Made by a program: the position numbers and the translations under genes. A DNA stretch of 64,000 nt from Stappia sp. TSB10P1A (GTDB lineage Bacteria; Pseudomonadota; Alphaproteobacteria; Rhizobiales; Stappiaceae), in NCBI RefSeq assembly GCF_900185725.1, contig NZ_FYAU01000026.1, positions 310,001-374,000 of the forward strand. Direction: 5' to 3'. The notes under the pieces are model-generated. The model was given only the letters and a program-made list of their open reading frames with translations. It did no database searches and had not been told where the DNA came from. Position 1 is the stretch's first letter. Each line of letters opens with the position of its first letter. This document shows positions 16,794 to 25,774 of this stretch, in pieces.

Positions 16794-18074
16794 TCAGAGC
16801 GATCCGGGCAGGAACAGCGCGATTTGCGGGAAGACGATAAGGGCCGCGACCATGGCGAGCATCACCAGCACGTAGGGAATGCAGCCAAGCATCACTTCAC
16901 TGAGCGAGCCGGACTTGCGCGCCCCCTGCACCACGTAGAGGTTGAGCCCGACGGGCGGCGTGATCAGCGCCATTTCCACCAGCACGATCATCATCACGCC
17001 GAACCAGACCTTGTCGTAGCCGAGCCCGACCATGATCGGTACGACGATGGGAATGGTCGCGACCATCAGCGACAGCGTCTCGATGAAGAAGCCGAGCACG
17101 ATATAGAGAACGATCACCACCAGCAGCGTGCCGAAGGGCGACAGGTTCAGGCCGTCGAACAGGCTCTGCAGCTCGCGCCCGAGCCCGGCCGAGGCCAGCG
17201 TAAAGTTAAGGAAATAGGCCCCCGCGATGATCAGCATGATCATCGCGGTGATGCGCACGGTGCCGAGCAGACTGTCCCGCAACATGGCGAGCGATACGCC
17301 GCCATTGAGCGCGGCGATCAGCAGCGCCATCGCAACGCCCACCGCGGCGGATTCCGTCGGCGTCGCCCAGCCCGCATAGATCGATCCGATCACCACGATG
17401 AACAGGACGAGGATCGGCACCAGTTGGACAAGCGCCGCGATGCGCTCGCCCCAGCCGAAGCTGCGGCTCGGACCGCCGAGCGAGGGCCTCAGCTTGCACA
17501 GGATCGCCGTGACGATCATGAAGGCAACCGCCATCAGCAATCCCGGCAAGAGGCCGGCCAGGAACAGGCGCGGGATCGAGGTCTCGGTGAGGAAACCGTA
17601 GACGATCAGGTTGATCGACGGCGGAATGAGGATGCCGAGCGTGCCGCCGGCGGCAATCGCGCCCGAGAACAGCTTGGGATCATAGCCGAGCTTCTCTGCC
17701 TGGGGCATCGCCACGGTCGCGACCGTCGCCGCAGTTGCCACGGACGAGCCGGACGTTGCGGAAAACATCGTCGCCGTGCCGATATTGGCATGGACCAGCC
17801 CGCCCGGCAGCCAGGACACCCACTTGTCGAGGGATCCGTAGGTTCTCTCGGCAATGCCTCCCCGCACCAGGATCTCGCCAAGCAGCACGAAGAAGGGGAT
17901 GGCGATCAGCGTGGCGGACGCGGAGGCCGACCACACCACCTGCCCCAGCCCCCGGATCAGCGGAAACACCGAGAAGAACTCGGAGATGCCGAAGCCGAGC
18001 AGGAAGAGGACGATACCGACAGGGATCGACAGGGAAAGCAGCCCGAGCAGGGCGAGGGCAACGCTCCCGATCAT
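16794..18074 (-). CDS. TRAP transporter large permease (DctM family)
   Basis: Membrane protein of 426 residues with about twelve hydrophobic spans, for example VALALLGLLSLSIPVGIVLF at the N terminus. It has DctM hallmarks FSATSGSSVATAATV and GTLGILIPPSINLIVYG. This subunit forms the sodium-driven channel of tripartite TRAP importers for organic acids. It overlaps the small permease gene by 4 bases (ATGA), which indicates translational coupling. Partners are the DctQ and DctP proteins directly upstream. Confidence 0.92.
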   Translation of the reverse strand: MIGSVALALLGLLSLSIPVGIVLFLLGFGISEFFSVFPLIRGLGQVVWSASASATLIAIPFFVLLGEILVRGGIAERTYGSLDKWVSWLPGGLVHANIGTATMFSATSGSSVATAATVATVAMPQAEKLGYDPKLFSGAIAAGGTLGILIPPSINLIVYGFLTETSIPRLFLAGLLPGLLMAVAFMIVTAILCKLRPSLGGPSRSFGWGERIAALVQLVPILVLFIVVIGSIYAGWATPTESAAVGVAMALLIAALNGGVSLAMLRDSLLGTVRITAMIMLIIAGAYFLNFTLASAGLGRELQSLFDGLNLSPFGTLLVVIVLYIVLGFFIETLSLMVATIPIVVPIMVGLGYDKVWFGVMMIVLVEMALITPPVGLNLYVVQGARKSGSLSEVMLGCIPYVLVMLAMVAALIVFPQIALFLPGSL

Positions 18075-18619
18075 GTAGCGTCCTCTCCCTCACCGCGCGC
18101 GCCGATCATCGCGTCGGCGGTCCGGAAATCCCCTCGCAGCACCGTCGCCAGCGCCAGCAGCACGAGAACGCAGGACGAGACGGCGAACCACACCCAGCCG
18201 GAAAACCAGATCGATTGCGGGATCCACAGCGGCGTCTCCAACGCTGTGTTGGACCGGGATCCGCGGACCAGGGTCTTCTCCAGCACCGGCCAGGCCTGGT
18301 AGGCGATGATGCAGACCGTCCCGGCGGCGACGCTCATGGCGAAGAGATCAAGCCAGGCCCGCGCCCGTGTCTGCAGCTTCTGCCGCACGAGATCGATGCG
18401 CACATGCGCAAGCTCTGTCAGGGCATAGGACAGGCCCCAGCTTGCGACGGCGGCCATCACATATCCGGAGATCTCGTCCGAGCCGCCGAAGGAGCGGCCG
18501 AACTGTCTCAGCGTGATGTCGGCAATGACGAAGCCTGCCGTTGCCAGCAGTACGAGGCCGACCAGCAGGGCAAGCCAGGAATTCATGCGGCGGAGGGCCG
18601 CGGCGAGATTTTCGGTCAT
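18071..18619 (-). CDS. TRAP transporter small permease (DctQ family)
   Basis: Membrane protein of 182 residues with four predicted helices (LLVGLVLLATAGFVIADITL, YVMAAVASWGLSYAL, LFAMSVAAGTVCIIAY and a C-terminal span around VLVLLALATVL). The segment FGGSDEISGYVMA is typical of DctQ. It packs against the large permease and sits between the binding-protein gene and dctM. The ATG at 18619 follows the binding-protein stop by 27 bases. Confidence 0.88.
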   Translation of the reverse strand: MTENLAAALRRMNSWLALLVGLVLLATAGFVIADITLRQFGRSFGGSDEISGYVMAAVASWGLSYALTELAHVRIDLVRQKLQTRARAWLDLFAMSVAAGTVCIIAYQAWPVLEKTLVRGSRSNTALETPLWIPQSIWFSGWVWFAVSSCVLVLLALATVLRGDFRTADAMIGARGEGEDAT

Positions 18620-18646
18620 GTCGCGGCCCCCTCTTGGCTCACATCG

Positions 18647-19690
18647 TCAGTTGACGGTGACGCCGGTGGTCTGGCCGACGCTGTCGTTCCAGCGCTTGAC
18701 CCAGTCCGCGCCGGCACGCTCCGCCCATTCGGGCAGGACCGTCTCGGTCAGGATCTCGCGCGCGGTGGCGACATCTTCCTCGCTCGCCTCGACCAACGTC
18801 ATCGACGCCGGCTTGCCGGCCGGGCATTCGCCATTGCCGGTCAGGCAGGCCGTATCGGTGGTGATCGAGGCCGCAACAGCATCCCAGGCCGGCGTCTCGA
18901 ACTTGTCCCTGATCTGGGTCTCGATGAGACTGCGGGTCTCTTCCGGCAGAGCGTTCCAGCGGTCGAGATTGATCGCGGTCACCACCGAGTCCCAGCCGCC
19001 GAGCGGCAGGTTCATCAGCGTATTGGTCACCTCCCACCAGCCGGCGCTGTAGCCTGAACCCGAGCCGGTGACGGCGCAGTCGATGACGCTGCGCTCCAGC
19101 GCACCCGGCACTTCCGAGAAGGCGACGTTGACGCCCTCGGCACCGAGCGCCTCGAGGAACTTGGTGGTCATGCGGCCGGACCCGCGGATCTTCTTGCCCT
19201 TGAGATCGGCAAGCGAGGAAACCTCGCCCTTGCAGAACACCACCTGCGGCGGATAGGGGGCGATCGCCAGCACCTTGGCGTTGAAGCGCTCGGCATAGAT
19301 GTCCTCGACCATCGGGCGGGCGGCGGCGACCATGGCGCGGGCCTCGTCGGCGGTCGTGGCGATCAGCGGCACGTCGAGCCCTTCCAGTTCGGGCGCATCG
19401 CCGACCGCGTAGTCGGCAACGGTCATGCCGACGTCGAAGACGCCGTCGCCCAGCATGCGGAACACGTCGCCGCCCTGGATGCCCATCTGGTTGTGGGTGG
19501 TCATCTGCACCTCGATGGCTCCATTCGATGCCGCCGGCAGGATCTCGGTCCAGAACGGGGCCTCAAACTTCTGGTGCAGGGGAAGGTTCGACCAACTGCC
19601 GACGACGGACAGCGTTTCCGCCGAAGCGGGAGCGGCAACGGCAAAGGACAGGGCCGTGGCGGCGAGCAGGCTGGAGGCAATGCGCTTCAT
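18647..19690 (-). CDS. TRAP transporter periplasmic substrate-binding protein (DctP family)
   Basis: Protein of 347 residues with a Sec signal peptide (MKRIASSLLAATALSFAVAA, cleavage after ASA near residue 24). The DctP fold is recognised from KGKKIRGSGRMTTKFLEALG, where an Arg normally clamps the ligand carboxylate, and from GVNVAFSEVPGALERSVID. It captures a carboxylated ligand for the two membrane subunits encoded next. Start at ATG 19690 with a GAGGAG ribosome site; the upstream frame extension lacks sense. The ligand is unknown; amidase and hydro-lyase neighbours suggest an amide-bearing or hydroxylated acid. Confidence 0.88.
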   Translation of the reverse strand: MKRIASSLLAATALSFAVAAPASAETLSVVGSWSNLPLHQKFEAPFWTEILPAASNGAIEVQMTTHNQMGIQGGDVFRMLGDGVFDVGMTVADYAVGDAPELEGLDVPLIATTADEARAMVAAARPMVEDIYAERFNAKVLAIAPYPPQVVFCKGEVSSLADLKGKKIRGSGRMTTKFLEALGAEGVNVAFSEVPGALERSVIDCAVTGSGSGYSAGWWEVTNTLMNLPLGGWDSVVTAINLDRWNALPEETRSLIETQIRDKFETPAWDAVAASITTDTACLTGNGECPAGKPASMTLVEASEEDVATAREILTETVLPEWAERAGADWVKRWNDSVGQTTGVTVN

Positions 19691-19712
19691 GTGGGACTCC
19701 TCTGGTTTTCGT

Positions 19713-20573
19713 TCACGTCGAAGCGGGCCAGACGCCGCCCAGCGAGAATTCGGCGGCATCGGCGGAGAGATCGGTCACCAACATGTGGCCGGGCTCATGG
19801 GTGATGGCGATCTCCGGCCGGGCCTGGCGGATCGCCATCTGCGGGGTCACGCCGCAGGCCCAGAACACGGGAATGGCGCCCGGAGCCAGGTCCGGGACAT
19901 CGCCGAAATCAGGCGTCATCAGATCGCAAATGCCGATCGCCGCCGGATCGCCGATATGCACCGGCGCGCCATGCGCCAGCCGGTAGCGGTCGGAGAGCAG
20001 CACCGCCTGGATCGCGTCGGAGGGATGGAAAGAGCGCATTGACACCACCAGCGGCCCACCGAAGGGCCCGCTCGGCGCCGTCGGCAGGCTGGTAATGTAC
20101 ATCGGCACGTTCCTGCCGCCCTCGAAATGCGGTAGCGGAATGCCCGCCCGCACGATCGCCGCCTCGAAGGAAAACGAGCAGCCGAGGACGAAGGCCACGA
20201 AATCCTCGCGCCATACCTCGGCAAGATCCGGCACCGAGGTGTATCCCTCCTGCCCCGCGCGAAACACGCGATAGCCCGACACGTCGGTGCGGATATCGAG
20301 ATCCCCCCCCAGCGAGGGGATATTCGGATCGCCGGGCTCGGACACGCCGATCAGCGGGCAGGGCTTGGGATTGAGGGTGCAGAAGCGCAGGAAGTCGGCG
20401 GCAAGCGCGGCCGGTAGGATCGCGAGATTGCCCTGCAGGCATCCCTTGCCGTAGCCGGCGGTCGGGCCGCGGAACCGCCCCTGCCGAATGCTGCGCCGAA
20501 GTTCGGCGGGAGAGAGACCGCGGAAGGCATCCGGATCGGATGCGGCACGATCAACGGCAACAGATGCAGACAC
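19713..20573 (-). CDS. YcsI/DUF1445-type putative hydro-lyase
   Basis: Cytoplasmic protein of 286 residues that matches the DUF1445 (YcsI) family along its full length: RSIRQGRFRGPTAGYGKGCL at the N terminus, VAFVLGCSFSFEAAI, GRNVPMYITSLP, MITHEPGHML-like AITHEPGHMLVTDL at the end. The family is annotated as hydro-lyases, and the related domain of mammalian DGLUCY converts D-glutamate to 5-oxo-proline. It is the first gene of the TRAP/amidase operon and lies just downstream of the LysR gene on the same strand. A role in dehydrating or cyclising the imported acid is inference. Confidence 0.82.
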   Translation of the reverse strand: MSASVAVDRAASDPDAFRGLSPAELRRSIRQGRFRGPTAGYGKGCLQGNLAILPAALAADFLRFCTLNPKPCPLIGVSEPGDPNIPSLGGDLDIRTDVSGYRVFRAGQEGYTSVPDLAEVWREDFVAFVLGCSFSFEAAIVRAGIPLPHFEGGRNVPMYITSLPTAPSGPFGGPLVVSMRSFHPSDAIQAVLLSDRYRLAHGAPVHIGDPAAIGICDLMTPDFGDVPDLAPGAIPVFWACGVTPQMAIRQARPEIAITHEPGHMLVTDLSADAAEFSLGGVWPAST

Positions 20574-20616
20574 GCTGGCAGCCTCCTCACAGGTCCCTTG
20601 AGGATTGCCAGTCGAA

Positions 20617-20646
20617 ATGATCTTGTCAAGTTATCGATATAAGATT
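20617..20646. promoter_or_regulatory. Candidate LysR operator/promoter of the TRAP operon
   Basis: The 74-base gap between the LysR stop and the YcsI start is sharply AT-rich. It holds an interrupted palindrome with ATCTT and AAGAT ends around GTCAAGTTATCGATAT. This fits a LysR-type binding site overlapping the promoter, but it has not been compared with known sites. Confidence 0.35.
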
Positions 20647-20647
20647 T

Positions 20648-21565
20648 TTATGATCTCTTTTCAATATCATTTTGATCACATGCGCGCGCAATTGCCGCAA
20701 CCTCTTCCCCCACGTCGCGATTTCGATCCGGCATATAGGCCACGACGAACCTCAGGGCGCTCAACTGCGCCTCTGCCACGACGTTCAGCCGGCGGATCCG
20801 GGAGCGGAACAGGTCGGCCTCGGCGATGCGCACCGGCAGCACGCCGATGCCAAAGCCGTCGGCGACCAGATGCAGGACGGTCGACAGGCTGGCGGATCCG
20901 TGCAGGTCGGGCGGCGGCAGATCGGGCGCGGCGAGCAGCCCCTCCAGTTCCCGAAAGGGAGGCGTACCCTTCGGAAAGGAGACGATGGTCTGGCGCGCCA
21001 GATCGGCAAGCGTCAGCGGCTCCGCGCTCTCCGATCGGCGAAGCGGATCGGCGGCAGCGCCATACCAGCCGAGCGGCTGGCGCTGCAGCGGCACCACCGC
21101 GGCTCCGCTCGGCACGCTCTCGCGCAGCATGATCGCAACATCCAGCCCGTCATCGGCAAGGGCGACGCCCAATTCGCGCGACGTGTCGACCGACAGTTCG
21201 AAGCGCACCCGCTGGTGCGCGCCCTTCAACTGGTTCAGCAACTCGCTGAGGATCGTGTGGACGATGGTCTCGGCAACGCCGATACGGACCGTGCCGCTCA
21301 GCCCGCCCGGGCGGGTGATCTCCTGGATCAACCGGTCGCGGGCCGCGCTCAGCCGCTGCGCCTCTTCGAGAAACCGGCGCCCGACCGGGGTCAACCGGAC
21401 CTGCCGGCGTCCGCGGTCGAACAGTTGGATGCCGAGGCGTTTTTCCAGCGCCAACACCCGGTTGGAGATCGCCGATTGCGACAGGCCATATTTGGCGGCG
21501 GCGGCCCGAAAGCCGCCCGCCCGCACGATATCCTGCAGGATCTCCACATCCTTCAGTTCGAACAC
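20648..21565 (-). CDS. LysR-family transcriptional regulator
   Basis: Protein of 305 residues with the LysR N-terminal helix-turn-helix (FRAAAAKYGLSQSAISNRVL, residues 18-37) and C-terminal effector domain with segments VRIGVAETIVHTILSEL and VADGFGIGVLPVRIAE. LysR regulators usually activate neighbouring operons when bound to a pathway metabolite. Here it lies directly upstream of, and on the same strand as, the YcsI/TRAP/DUF2848/amidase operon rather than divergent from it, so it could also be cotranscribed. Control of that operon is inferred from position. Confidence 0.88.
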   Translation of the reverse strand: MFELKDVEILQDIVRAGGFRAAAAKYGLSQSAISNRVLALEKRLGIQLFDRGRRQVRLTPVGRRFLEEAQRLSAARDRLIQEITRPGGLSGTVRIGVAETIVHTILSELLNQLKGAHQRVRFELSVDTSRELGVALADDGLDVAIMLRESVPSGAAVVPLQRQPLGWYGAAADPLRRSESAEPLTLADLARQTIVSFPKGTPPFRELEGLLAAPDLPPPDLHGSASLSTVLHLVADGFGIGVLPVRIAEADLFRSRIRRLNVVAEAQLSALRFVVAYMPDRNRDVGEEVAAIARACDQNDIEKRS

Positions 21566-21654
21566 CCGGACCTCCTCCCTCCCGGCGCCCCTGGCGCGAA
21601 CAACGACGCATCGTCGGGGAACGCCTATCCGGTTTCAAGCGTCCGGATGTCCTG

Positions 21655-23595
21655 TCAACCTTGCAGTCCGCGCCCCAGCACCGAAGACAGTCGGCGCGCG
21701 AAGGCAACCGGGTCCGCCGGCACCTCGCCGTCGAGGATCAGCGCCTGGTCGAACAGCAGCCAGGCGGTGTCCGCAAGCCCGTCCTTGTCGCCGCTGCCGG
21801 CCAGCGCGCGCGACAGGCTCGCAAGCAGCGCATGCGTTGGGTTGAACTCCAGCACCGGCGCAAGGCGCGTCCGCCCGTCTCCCTGCCGCGACATCAGCTT
21901 CTCGAACTGCCGGTCGGGCCCGTGCTCGGGAGCGACGAGGCAGACCGGGCTCTCGGCAAGCCGGGAGGAACTGCGGACATCGGACACCCGCTCGCCGAGC
22001 GTCTCCTTCAGGAACGCCGTGACCAGGCCGATATCGGTGTCCCCGGTCTCGGCCTTCTTTTCGGCACCGGCCTCCGTCTCGCTGACCGGGATCGCATCGA
22101 GCTCTGCCGCCCCTTGCGTGATCGAGCGGAACGGCTTGCCCTCGAAGCCCTCCACCATCTGAACCCAGAACGCATCGACAGGGTCGGACAGATACAGCAC
22201 CTCGACGCCGCGGGCGCGGAAGCCCTCCAGATGCGGGCTGGCGGCGATCGCCTCCTGGCTCGCGCCGGTCGCGTAGTAGATCTGGGTCTGGTTCTCCTTC
22301 AGGTCCGCGACATAATCGCGAAGCGAGCGCCAGTTCGCCCCGTTGTCGCGGCTGCTGCGGAAGCGGGCGAGGCCGAGCAGCTTTTCCCGACGCTCGAAGT
22401 CCTCGTAGAGGCCTTCCTTCAACACCGGACCGAAGGTCTCCCAGACCTTCTCGTAGGTGGACGCATCGCTCTCCGACAGCTTCTGCAGGTCCCCGAGCAG
22501 CCGGTTGGTTACGCCCTTGCGAATGGCGTCCAGCACCGGGTTGTGCTGCAGCATCTCGCGCGACAGGTTGAGCGGCAGGTCGGCGGAATCGATCACGCCG
22601 CGCACGAAGCGCAACCATGCCGGCAAAAGCTCCACGTCGTCGGCGATGAACACCCGCCGCACATAGAGCTTCACCCGCCCCTTGCGGTCGGGGTCGAACA
22701 GGTCGAACGGCTTCATCGACGGCACGAACAGCAGCACGGAATATTCGTGCCGTCCTTCCGCCCGGTAGTGAACGGTCATTGCCGGCTCGTCGAACTGGCC
22801 GGAGACGTGGCCGTAGAATTCGCGATATTCCTCTTCGCCGATCTCCGACTTCGGACGCGTCCAAAGCGCGGTGCCGTCGGCGAGGCGCCGCGGTTCAGCC
22901 GGCGCCCCGTCTTCGGCCGGCGGCACGGCCAGGGTGATCGGCACCGGCACATGCGCGGAATAGGCACGCACGATCCGCTCGATGGTGGCGGGCCGCGCAT
23001 AGGAGGTCGCATCGTCCTTGAGATGCAGGATCACCCGGGTTCCGCGCACGGGCACGTCCGCCGCCAAGGGCACCGGCTCCACCGTGAAGGCGCCGAGCCC
23101 GTCCGAACTCCACTGCCAGGCCTCATCGCTGCCGGCGGCACGGCTCACCACGTCAACCTTCTCGGCCACCATGAAGGCGGAATAGAAGCCGACGCCGAAC
23201 TGGCCGATCAACGCCGTTCCGTCCTTGCCCTCGCCCAGTCTGTCGATGAAGGCCTTGGTACCGGAGCGGGCGATGGTGCCGAGATTGTCGATCAGCTCCT
23301 GCCGGCTCATGCCGGAGCCGTTGTCGGACACCACCAGCCTGCGGCCGGCCTCGTCCGCCTCCAGACGGATGCCGAACTCGGCATCCTCGCCGAGCAGCGA
23401 AGGATCGGTGAGAGCCGCATGGCGCAGGCGCTCGCAGGCATCCGCGGCATTGGAGATCAGCTCGCGGAGGAAGATGTCCTTGTTGGAATAGACCGAGTGC
23501 ACCATGAGATGGAGCAACCGCGCGACCTCCGCCTGGAAGGCGTGGCTCTGCGGCGCCTGGGTGCCTGCCTCTGTCGTGTTCGGCTCGGTGCTCAT
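21655..23595 (-). CDS. htpG: Molecular chaperone HtpG (bacterial Hsp90)
   Basis: Cytosolic chaperone of 646 residues, close to the usual 620-640. The GHKL ATPase motifs are intact: ELISNAADACERLR, VSDNGSGMSRQELIDNLGTIARSGTKAF and IGQFGVGFYSAFMVA. The middle domain has the Hsp90 segments LYVRRVFI and LPLNLSREMLQHN. HtpG folds a subset of client proteins and is commonly induced by heat through RpoH. The gene stands alone between the LysR gene and a glycerophosphodiesterase gene. Confidence 0.97.
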   Translation of the reverse strand: MSTEPNTTEAGTQAPQSHAFQAEVARLLHLMVHSVYSNKDIFLRELISNAADACERLRHAALTDPSLLGEDAEFGIRLEADEAGRRLVVSDNGSGMSRQELIDNLGTIARSGTKAFIDRLGEGKDGTALIGQFGVGFYSAFMVAEKVDVVSRAAGSDEAWQWSSDGLGAFTVEPVPLAADVPVRGTRVILHLKDDATSYARPATIERIVRAYSAHVPVPITLAVPPAEDGAPAEPRRLADGTALWTRPKSEIGEEEYREFYGHVSGQFDEPAMTVHYRAEGRHEYSVLLFVPSMKPFDLFDPDRKGRVKLYVRRVFIADDVELLPAWLRFVRGVIDSADLPLNLSREMLQHNPVLDAIRKGVTNRLLGDLQKLSESDASTYEKVWETFGPVLKEGLYEDFERREKLLGLARFRSSRDNGANWRSLRDYVADLKENQTQIYYATGASQEAIAASPHLEGFRARGVEVLYLSDPVDAFWVQMVEGFEGKPFRSITQGAAELDAIPVSETEAGAEKKAETGDTDIGLVTAFLKETLGERVSDVRSSSRLAESPVCLVAPEHGPDRQFEKLMSRQGDGRTRLAPVLEFNPTHALLASLSRALAGSGDKDGLADTAWLLFDQALILDGEVPADPVAFARRLSSVLGRGLQG

Positions 23596-23685
23596 TGGTT
23601 CTGACTGCCCCGTACGCTCTGAAATGTCTGAGGGTGAAACGCCTTTCGCGCGGGATCGAGCCCGGCAGATGCGAAGGCGGCTGAG

Positions 23686-23714
23686 ATATCGGCGAGCGAT
23701 GCGGCGAAATCAAG
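23686..23714 (-). promoter_or_regulatory. Possible RpoH (heat-shock) promoter of htpG
   Basis: On the minus strand, CTTGAT (23709-23714) and CCGATAT (23686-23692) are separated by 16 bases, resembling the alphaproteobacterial heat-shock pattern CTTGAA-N16-18-CYTATNT. It starts about 90 bases upstream of the htpG ATG. The match is imperfect. Confidence 0.3.
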
Positions 23715-24525
23715 CGCCTCTGCCACTGCCTGGCCCGGCCTGAGCGGAACCCGGCCACACGCCCTCCTCCTGCGCCACCTGTCTTAGCAGCGACGGTCGG
23801 TCGGTGACGATGCCGTTGACGCCCATGCGGATCAGCCTGCGCATCTCCGCCTCCTCGTCGATGGTCCACACATGCACGGCGATCCCGCTGGCATTGCAGT
23901 GGCGCACGAAGCCGGGCGTTGCGAGAGGGACACCGTATTGCGTCAGCGGGATCTGCGCGCAGGCAACGTCAGGCGTCGGCAGCGGGACGCCCCAGGCGCC
24001 GAAGCGCAAGGCCGTCACCGCGCCCGGCCCGCTGCTGAGACAGACCCTGTCGCCGAAGCGGGTGCGGGCCGCCCGCAACCGTGCATCGGAGAAGGAGGCG
24101 ACGCAGACGCGGTCGAGACACGCCATCCGCTCCAGCAGGTCGAGCGTCGGCTGCAAGGCCTGGTCGGTCTTGATGTCGATGTTGAAGCGCAGGTCCGGAT
24201 AGCTCTCCAGCGCTTCGGCAAGGGTCAGCAGCGGCTCGCCGCCCTGCATGCGCACACCGGCAAGATCCGACATGACCAGCGAGGAAACGACGCCCTGCCC
24301 GTCCGTCGTCCGTTCCAGCGTGTCGTCGTGGAAGACGACCACCCGCTCATCGCGCGAGGCCTGCACATCGATCTCGATATAGCGGTAGCCGAGGTCTGCC
24401 GCGGCGGAGAAGGCCTGGCGGCTGTTTTCCGGGTTCTCCAGCCCGCCGCCGCGATGGGCAAGCGCATGAAAGCCCGGCTCCGCCAGATAGGGATGCGCGA
24501 AGCCGCCGCGCCGCACCGCGCTCAT
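23710..24525 (-). CDS. Glycerophosphodiester phosphodiesterase family protein
   Basis: TIM-barrel enzyme of 271 residues with the GDPD catalytic set: AHRGGGLENPENS near residue 25, YIEIDVQASRDERVVVFHDDTLERT, and a C-terminal VNGIVTDRPSLL. The family cleaves glycerophosphodiesters to glycerol-3-phosphate and an alcohol, using a divalent metal. No signal peptide, so it acts in the cytoplasm, like UgpQ. It overlaps the upstream dehydrogenase gene by 4 bases (ATGA), implying a two-gene operon. Confidence 0.9.
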   Translation of the reverse strand: MSAVRRGGFAHPYLAEPGFHALAHRGGGLENPENSRQAFSAAADLGYRYIEIDVQASRDERVVVFHDDTLERTTDGQGVVSSLVMSDLAGVRMQGGEPLLTLAEALESYPDLRFNIDIKTDQALQPTLDLLERMACLDRVCVASFSDARLRAARTRFGDRVCLSSGPGAVTALRFGAWGVPLPTPDVACAQIPLTQYGVPLATPGFVRHCNASGIAVHVWTIDEEAEMRRLIRMGVNGIVTDRPSLLRQVAQEEGVWPGSAQAGPGSGRGA

Positions 24526-25568
24526 GCCCAGCGCCCGTCCGGATCGAGCGCCATCCTGCGCCCCAGCCGGGCGGAGGCGTGCGCTGCCTCGATGAGGCCG
24601 ATCACCCGTGCCGCCGATGTCATGGTCACCGGCACTTCGGCCCCGGTCTCAATGGCCTGCCGCATCCCTTCGTAGAAGGTCAGCCAGCGCCCGCGCTCGC
24701 AAGGCACCGGGCGGCGGCTTCCATCCGGGTCGACGATCTCGCCCCACTGCGTCTGCGGCTCGAGCCCGAACCGCGGATCGAGCGGTGCCATGCCCCCCTT
24801 GAGCTGGTCCTCCTGCACGTCGAGACCCTGCTTGCGGAACGTGCCGAGCGTCCCCTCGATGCGGAAGCGATCGCGCGGCGCGGCGGCGATCAGCGACACG
24901 CCGAGCGACAGGCGCATGCGTCCGAGCCCCATCAGGAGTTCGAACCCGTCATCCGTCACACCGCCCTGCCGCTGGGTGAAGACATCCGCCTGCAGCCAGT
25001 CCGGCATGCCGACGAGTTGCAGCGCCTGGTCGATGAGGTGGGAGCCGAGGTCGTAGAGATTGCCGGAAGCCGGTGCCTGCCGATCGCGCCAGCGTTCCAG
25101 AACCTGCGGCCGGAACCGGTCCCATACGAGCCGCAGCGCGGCAATCTCGCCGAGTTCGCCGCTTTCCAGCAGGTGCTTCGCGGTCAGGAAATCGCTGTCC
25201 CAACGGCGGTTGTGATAGACTGCGAGCTTCAAGCCCCGCTCCTGGGCCATCGCCGCCAGTTGCTCCGCCTCGCTGCGGGTCGGCGTCGCCGGCTTGTCGA
25301 CGACTACATGGCGCCCGGCTTCAAGCGCGGCGCGCACCTGCTCGACATGCAGCACGTTCGGCGTGACGATCACCAGGAGGTCGATATCGGGCCGCGCCAG
25401 CAGCGCCCCGAAGTCGGGCAGCACCGCCGCGCCTGGAAAATCGGCAGCAACCTCTTCGCCCCGCGAGGTGACCACCGCCGCGACCTCCATCCCGGCGGCC
25501 GCGACCAGCGGCGCGTGCAGATAGCGTCCCGCCGCTCCATACCCGGAAAATCCGACCCGCAGCCCCAT
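24522..25568 (-). CDS. Gfo/Idh/MocA oxidoreductase, YdgJ-like
   Basis: NAD(P)-dependent sugar or cyclitol dehydrogenase of 348 residues. The Rossmann motif GFSGYGAAGRYLHAPLV is at the N terminus and DKPATPT carries the EKP-type lysine. The segments YHNRRWDSDFLT and DRFRPQVLERWRD match E. coli YdgJ, whose relatives act on scyllo-inositol. Start at ATG 25568, preceded by AGGAG; a longer open frame upstream runs into the intergenic region. It is translationally coupled to the GDPD gene. The pair could process glycerophosphoinositol or another headgroup, which is of interest given the inositol-lipid genes in this window; this link is speculative. Confidence 0.8.
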   Translation of the reverse strand: MGLRVGFSGYGAAGRYLHAPLVAAAGMEVAAVVTSRGEEVAADFPGAAVLPDFGALLARPDIDLLVIVTPNVLHVEQVRAALEAGRHVVVDKPATPTRSEAEQLAAMAQERGLKLAVYHNRRWDSDFLTAKHLLESGELGEIAALRLVWDRFRPQVLERWRDRQAPASGNLYDLGSHLIDQALQLVGMPDWLQADVFTQRQGGVTDDGFELLMGLGRMRLSLGVSLIAAAPRDRFRIEGTLGTFRKQGLDVQEDQLKGGMAPLDPRFGLEPQTQWGEIVDPDGSRRPVPCERGRWLTFYEGMRQAIETGAEVPVTMTSAARVIGLIEAAHASARLGRRMALDPDGRWA

Positions 25569-25774
25569 CACATTCCGCTCCTGCCTCACCTTGGCCGGGA
25601 TCTTGGGAAAAACCGGCGCAAGGAGCAAGCCGTTCACCGGGTTTTACCGTGCCGATTGACGGTGATAGAGGATTGGGCTGCAATCACGGTCCTGTGAGGG
25701 GCGAAAGCGAGCGGCTGCACCGGCAGTCCAGCAGGCAGTGCTTGTCCCCATTCGGCCGCGGAAGGAACCTGTTC

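Noticed and set aside
16740-18302. Plus-strand frame opposite the DctM gene
   Set aside because: Same pattern: antisense to a hydrophobic protein, no motif, no ribosome site.
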